Below, piece after piece: positions 61,900 to 64,000 of a stretch of 64,000 nucleotides of DNA. The notes under the pieces are model-generated. The model saw nothing but the letters and a program-made list of their open reading frames with translations. It did no database searches and was not told the origin of the DNA. Source of the stretch: Pseudogymnoascus destructans (taxonomy: Eukaryota > Ascomycota > Leotiomycetes > Thelebolales > Thelebolaceae); contig NW_020167524.1 of the NCBI RefSeq assembly GCF_001641265.1, positions 1,426,001 through 1,490,000 on the forward strand. The letters are read 5' to 3'. The position numbers were made by a program, and so were the translations under genes. Positions within the stretch are counted from its first letter, which is position 1, and each line of letters opens with the position of its first letter.

Positions 61900-64000
61900 A
61901 CCTTCTGTCCAGGATCACTTTAACTTCGTATTCAACAATCTCATTCTCTAGTTAGAGTTCTGTATTAGTCATAATCAGGATGTTTCCTCTTGCTAGTTCT
62001 AACAATGACACATGAAAAACTAGGTGTAGTCTAGAGTTCTTAGGTAGTTTCAGTCTGTAATTAACTAAGCTGATTTTGTTCTATATTTTAAATGGTCCTA
62101 ATTTCTTCAAGTCCAACTTCGTATTAATGTGTTTCTAGAGTAGATATACTTTATACCCTCCTTAAAGGCAGGTTCTATACTACGCTTCTTGTTTGCATAC
62201 ACAGCAGATCATTCATTTAAGAATTAGATGTCTGTCGCAAGTTGTTTATAGAACAATTTCAGTTATTCTATAGTGATCATAGCTTGTTCTGCTCTTAAGT
62301 CATCTAGTTGTGGTTGTCTATATACCTCTGGCTAATAGCTGTAATTAGCAAAGAATGGTGAGACTTTTGTTGCTTCGGTCATCGTGCTGTTATATGCGAA
62401 CTGTGTGATAGGTAAGATCTAAACCTAATTGTCCTGTTAGTAGTTGACATAACCCTATAGGTATTGTTTAAGGGTTTGATTTAATCTTTCTGTTTAGCCG
62501 TCTGTTTGTTCTAAAAGCACCATTAACGATTTCTAAAATTTTGAAGTAAGCAGCTTGTCTCTGTCTAAGATGATTTCTTCTAGTAATCTGTAATCAGCTA
62601 ATATACTCGAAGGAAGGTATATACGAGTGCTTTAGCACTGCTAGCTTCTAGATATAGTACAAACATTATATATTTCATGAGTCTTTCTGTAATAACTAGG
62701 ATAGCGTCAAATACTACTCCTATTAACAGGTCCTAAGAGGGTGGTAGCTTGACAATGAAGTCTAAAGCTATAGATTTCCACGCTCCTCTCAGTACTAGTG
62801 TTAACTTGAGCTGTCTATATAGCAAGTGCCTATTGGATTTCAATTTGCTACAAATGTCGCACTCTCTTACCACTTCCACCTGCTTCCTTACACCTAGGAA
62901 GTAGTATTGTTAGGTGATTCGTTCAAAGGTGCGTGTTACTCCCTAATGGCTGTGTGCTAGTAGTGAGTGTTGTTCTTGCACTAGCAGGCGTATCATTTTG
63001 TTTAGGACATACACTAATCCTTTGAATCGGATTAATCCTTGTTCATCGATGGCAAAGTTGCCTTTAGTTTTTATTAAGACTTGCTTTGCACATTCGTCTG
63101 TTACATAAGCTTTCTTTAGTCTTTCTTCTAACTCCGAGTTCTCCATAGTGGTAATGGTGGCTAGTAACTTACTGTATTGCATTCCTACATCTGTTTTCTT
63201 TAATATAGCTCTAGGCCTTTCTTCTTCTGGGCTAATGTAGTCAGTCTGTCTACTAAGAGCATCGCTCTTGCATTATTAGAGCCCTTAAGATATGTAATCA
63301 TGAAGTTGTAAGCTGCGAGTGTCTCTGCCTATTAGACTTGTCTGTGGTTTAAAACTTTAGTCGTAGTAAAGTACACGAGATTCTTATGACCCATCCATAC
63401 CTATACAGGGTAGGCCGATCCTTCAAGATATACTCACCAGTGCTTAAAAGCAATGACAATAGCTATTAGCTCCTTGTCGTAGATGTTATAGTTGACATCT
63501 ATAGGTGACAGTTGTCTAGAGTAATATGCGAATAGTTTGAGCTTTCTGTCTTTGTCTAGTTGACTTAGACATGCTCTAATCACGAAATTAGAAAAGTCTG
63601 TCTCTAGGACTATCTTCTTTGTAGAGTTGAATGTAGCTAAGATAGGTGCTTCTATGAACTTTGTCTTGAGTTCTTAGAAAGCAGCTTCTGCCTTGTCTGT
63701 CCATTCGAATGTGAGGTCTTTCCTTGTAAGCTCTGTAAGTGGTTGAGCGACTTTGGAATATTTTATAATAAACCTTTAGTAGAAGTTGGCAAAACCTAAG
63801 AAGCTTGTACTTCTTTAACTATGGTTGGTGTTGGCCATTCCAACACTGCTGTGACCTTTGCTTGGTCCATTTTTATGCCATGTGTTCTGATAATGTAACC
63901 TAAGAATTTAACTTGATCCTTATGGAATTCACATTTCTCTAGCTTAAGGAGTAGGTTGTATTCCTTCAACCTTTGTAACACCTTCTTAACATAGTTTACA
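61900..64000 (-). pseudogene. Gypsy-3 pol remnant, runs off the window
   Basis: Minus strand, from the right edge leftward. RT block CEFHKDQVKFLGYIIRTHGI (63930-63870); RNase H with YNIYDKELIAIVIAFKHW and HKNLVYFTTTK (63500-63330); the linker and integrase zinc region (FAIDEQGLIRFKGLVYVLNK, LLAHSH; 63060-62945); the integrase core near 62700-62430, which has lost about 45 bp relative to 16063-16435; and a GPY/F-like tail to about 61900. Many stops. No LTR was seen within the window. Confidence 0.8.

Overview
The window looks like a chromosome arm segment of a filamentous ascomycete (Pezizomycotina). Host genes carry short introns (50-60 bp, one of 126 bp and one of 328 bp) with GT..AG ends and CTAAC-like branch points. 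The gene set (NOP9, fumarylacetoacetase, a CYP504-type P450, a Zn2Cys6 regulator, a gp1-like conserved protein) is typical of that group. Many old transposons carry CAA/CAG-to-TAA/TAG and TGG-to-TAG changes, the pattern left by repeat-induced point mutation (RIP). The class cannot be fixed from sequence alone.

Layout. 1-3.7 kb: two damaged host genes on the minus strand, a cysteine-rich GPI-anchored protein with an in-frame TAG and an FMN-dependent 2-hydroxy-acid dehydrogenase with two frameshifts. 4.2-18.9 kb: a transposon graveyard (pogo/Fot1, Gypsy, Copia, solo LTRs) invaded by a young chromodomain Gypsy element, Gypsy-1 copy 1 (4962-11502, plus strand). 19.3-22.9 kb: intact NOP9 and a Ras-like GTPase. 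23.5-26.0 kb: weak or broken ORFs, including an F-box remnant. 26.0-35.0 kb: a four-level nest. A miniature LTR element (26007-35005) holds a Tc1/mariner element (26092-34400), which holds Gypsy-1 copy 2 (26328-33348, minus strand), which holds a solo LTR (29402-29876). Every level has matching target-site duplications. 35-42.6 kb: more solo LTRs, pogo and hAT remnants, and a pogo element with long inverted repeats (39283-42645). 42.7-58.4 kb: gene-rich part with a gp1-like protein, tRNA-Trp, a lysine-type methyltransferase, fumarylacetoacetase, a P450 and a zinc-cluster regulator. 58.7-64 kb: LTR fragments, a hAT transposase split by a solo LTR, a LINE RNase H remnant and a degenerate Gypsy pol running off the window.

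Functionally, fumarylacetoacetase, the CYP504-type P450 and the adjacent Zn2Cys6 regulator are co-oriented within 7 kb. They plausibly form a phenylacetate/tyrosine (homogentisate route) catabolic group. The P450 would hydroxylate the ring acid and the hydrolase would perform the last step, giving fumarate and acetoacetate.

The most unusual system is Gypsy-1. It has (i) Gag and Pol in the same frame, separated by one UGA in the centre of a perfect 13-nt palindrome; (ii) a 10-nt LTR segment complementary to the primer-binding position, suggesting Tf1-type self-priming; (iii) a spliced, cysteine-rich gene on the opposite strand between integrase and the 3' LTR, intact in both copies. No rRNA gene or CRISPR array was seen.
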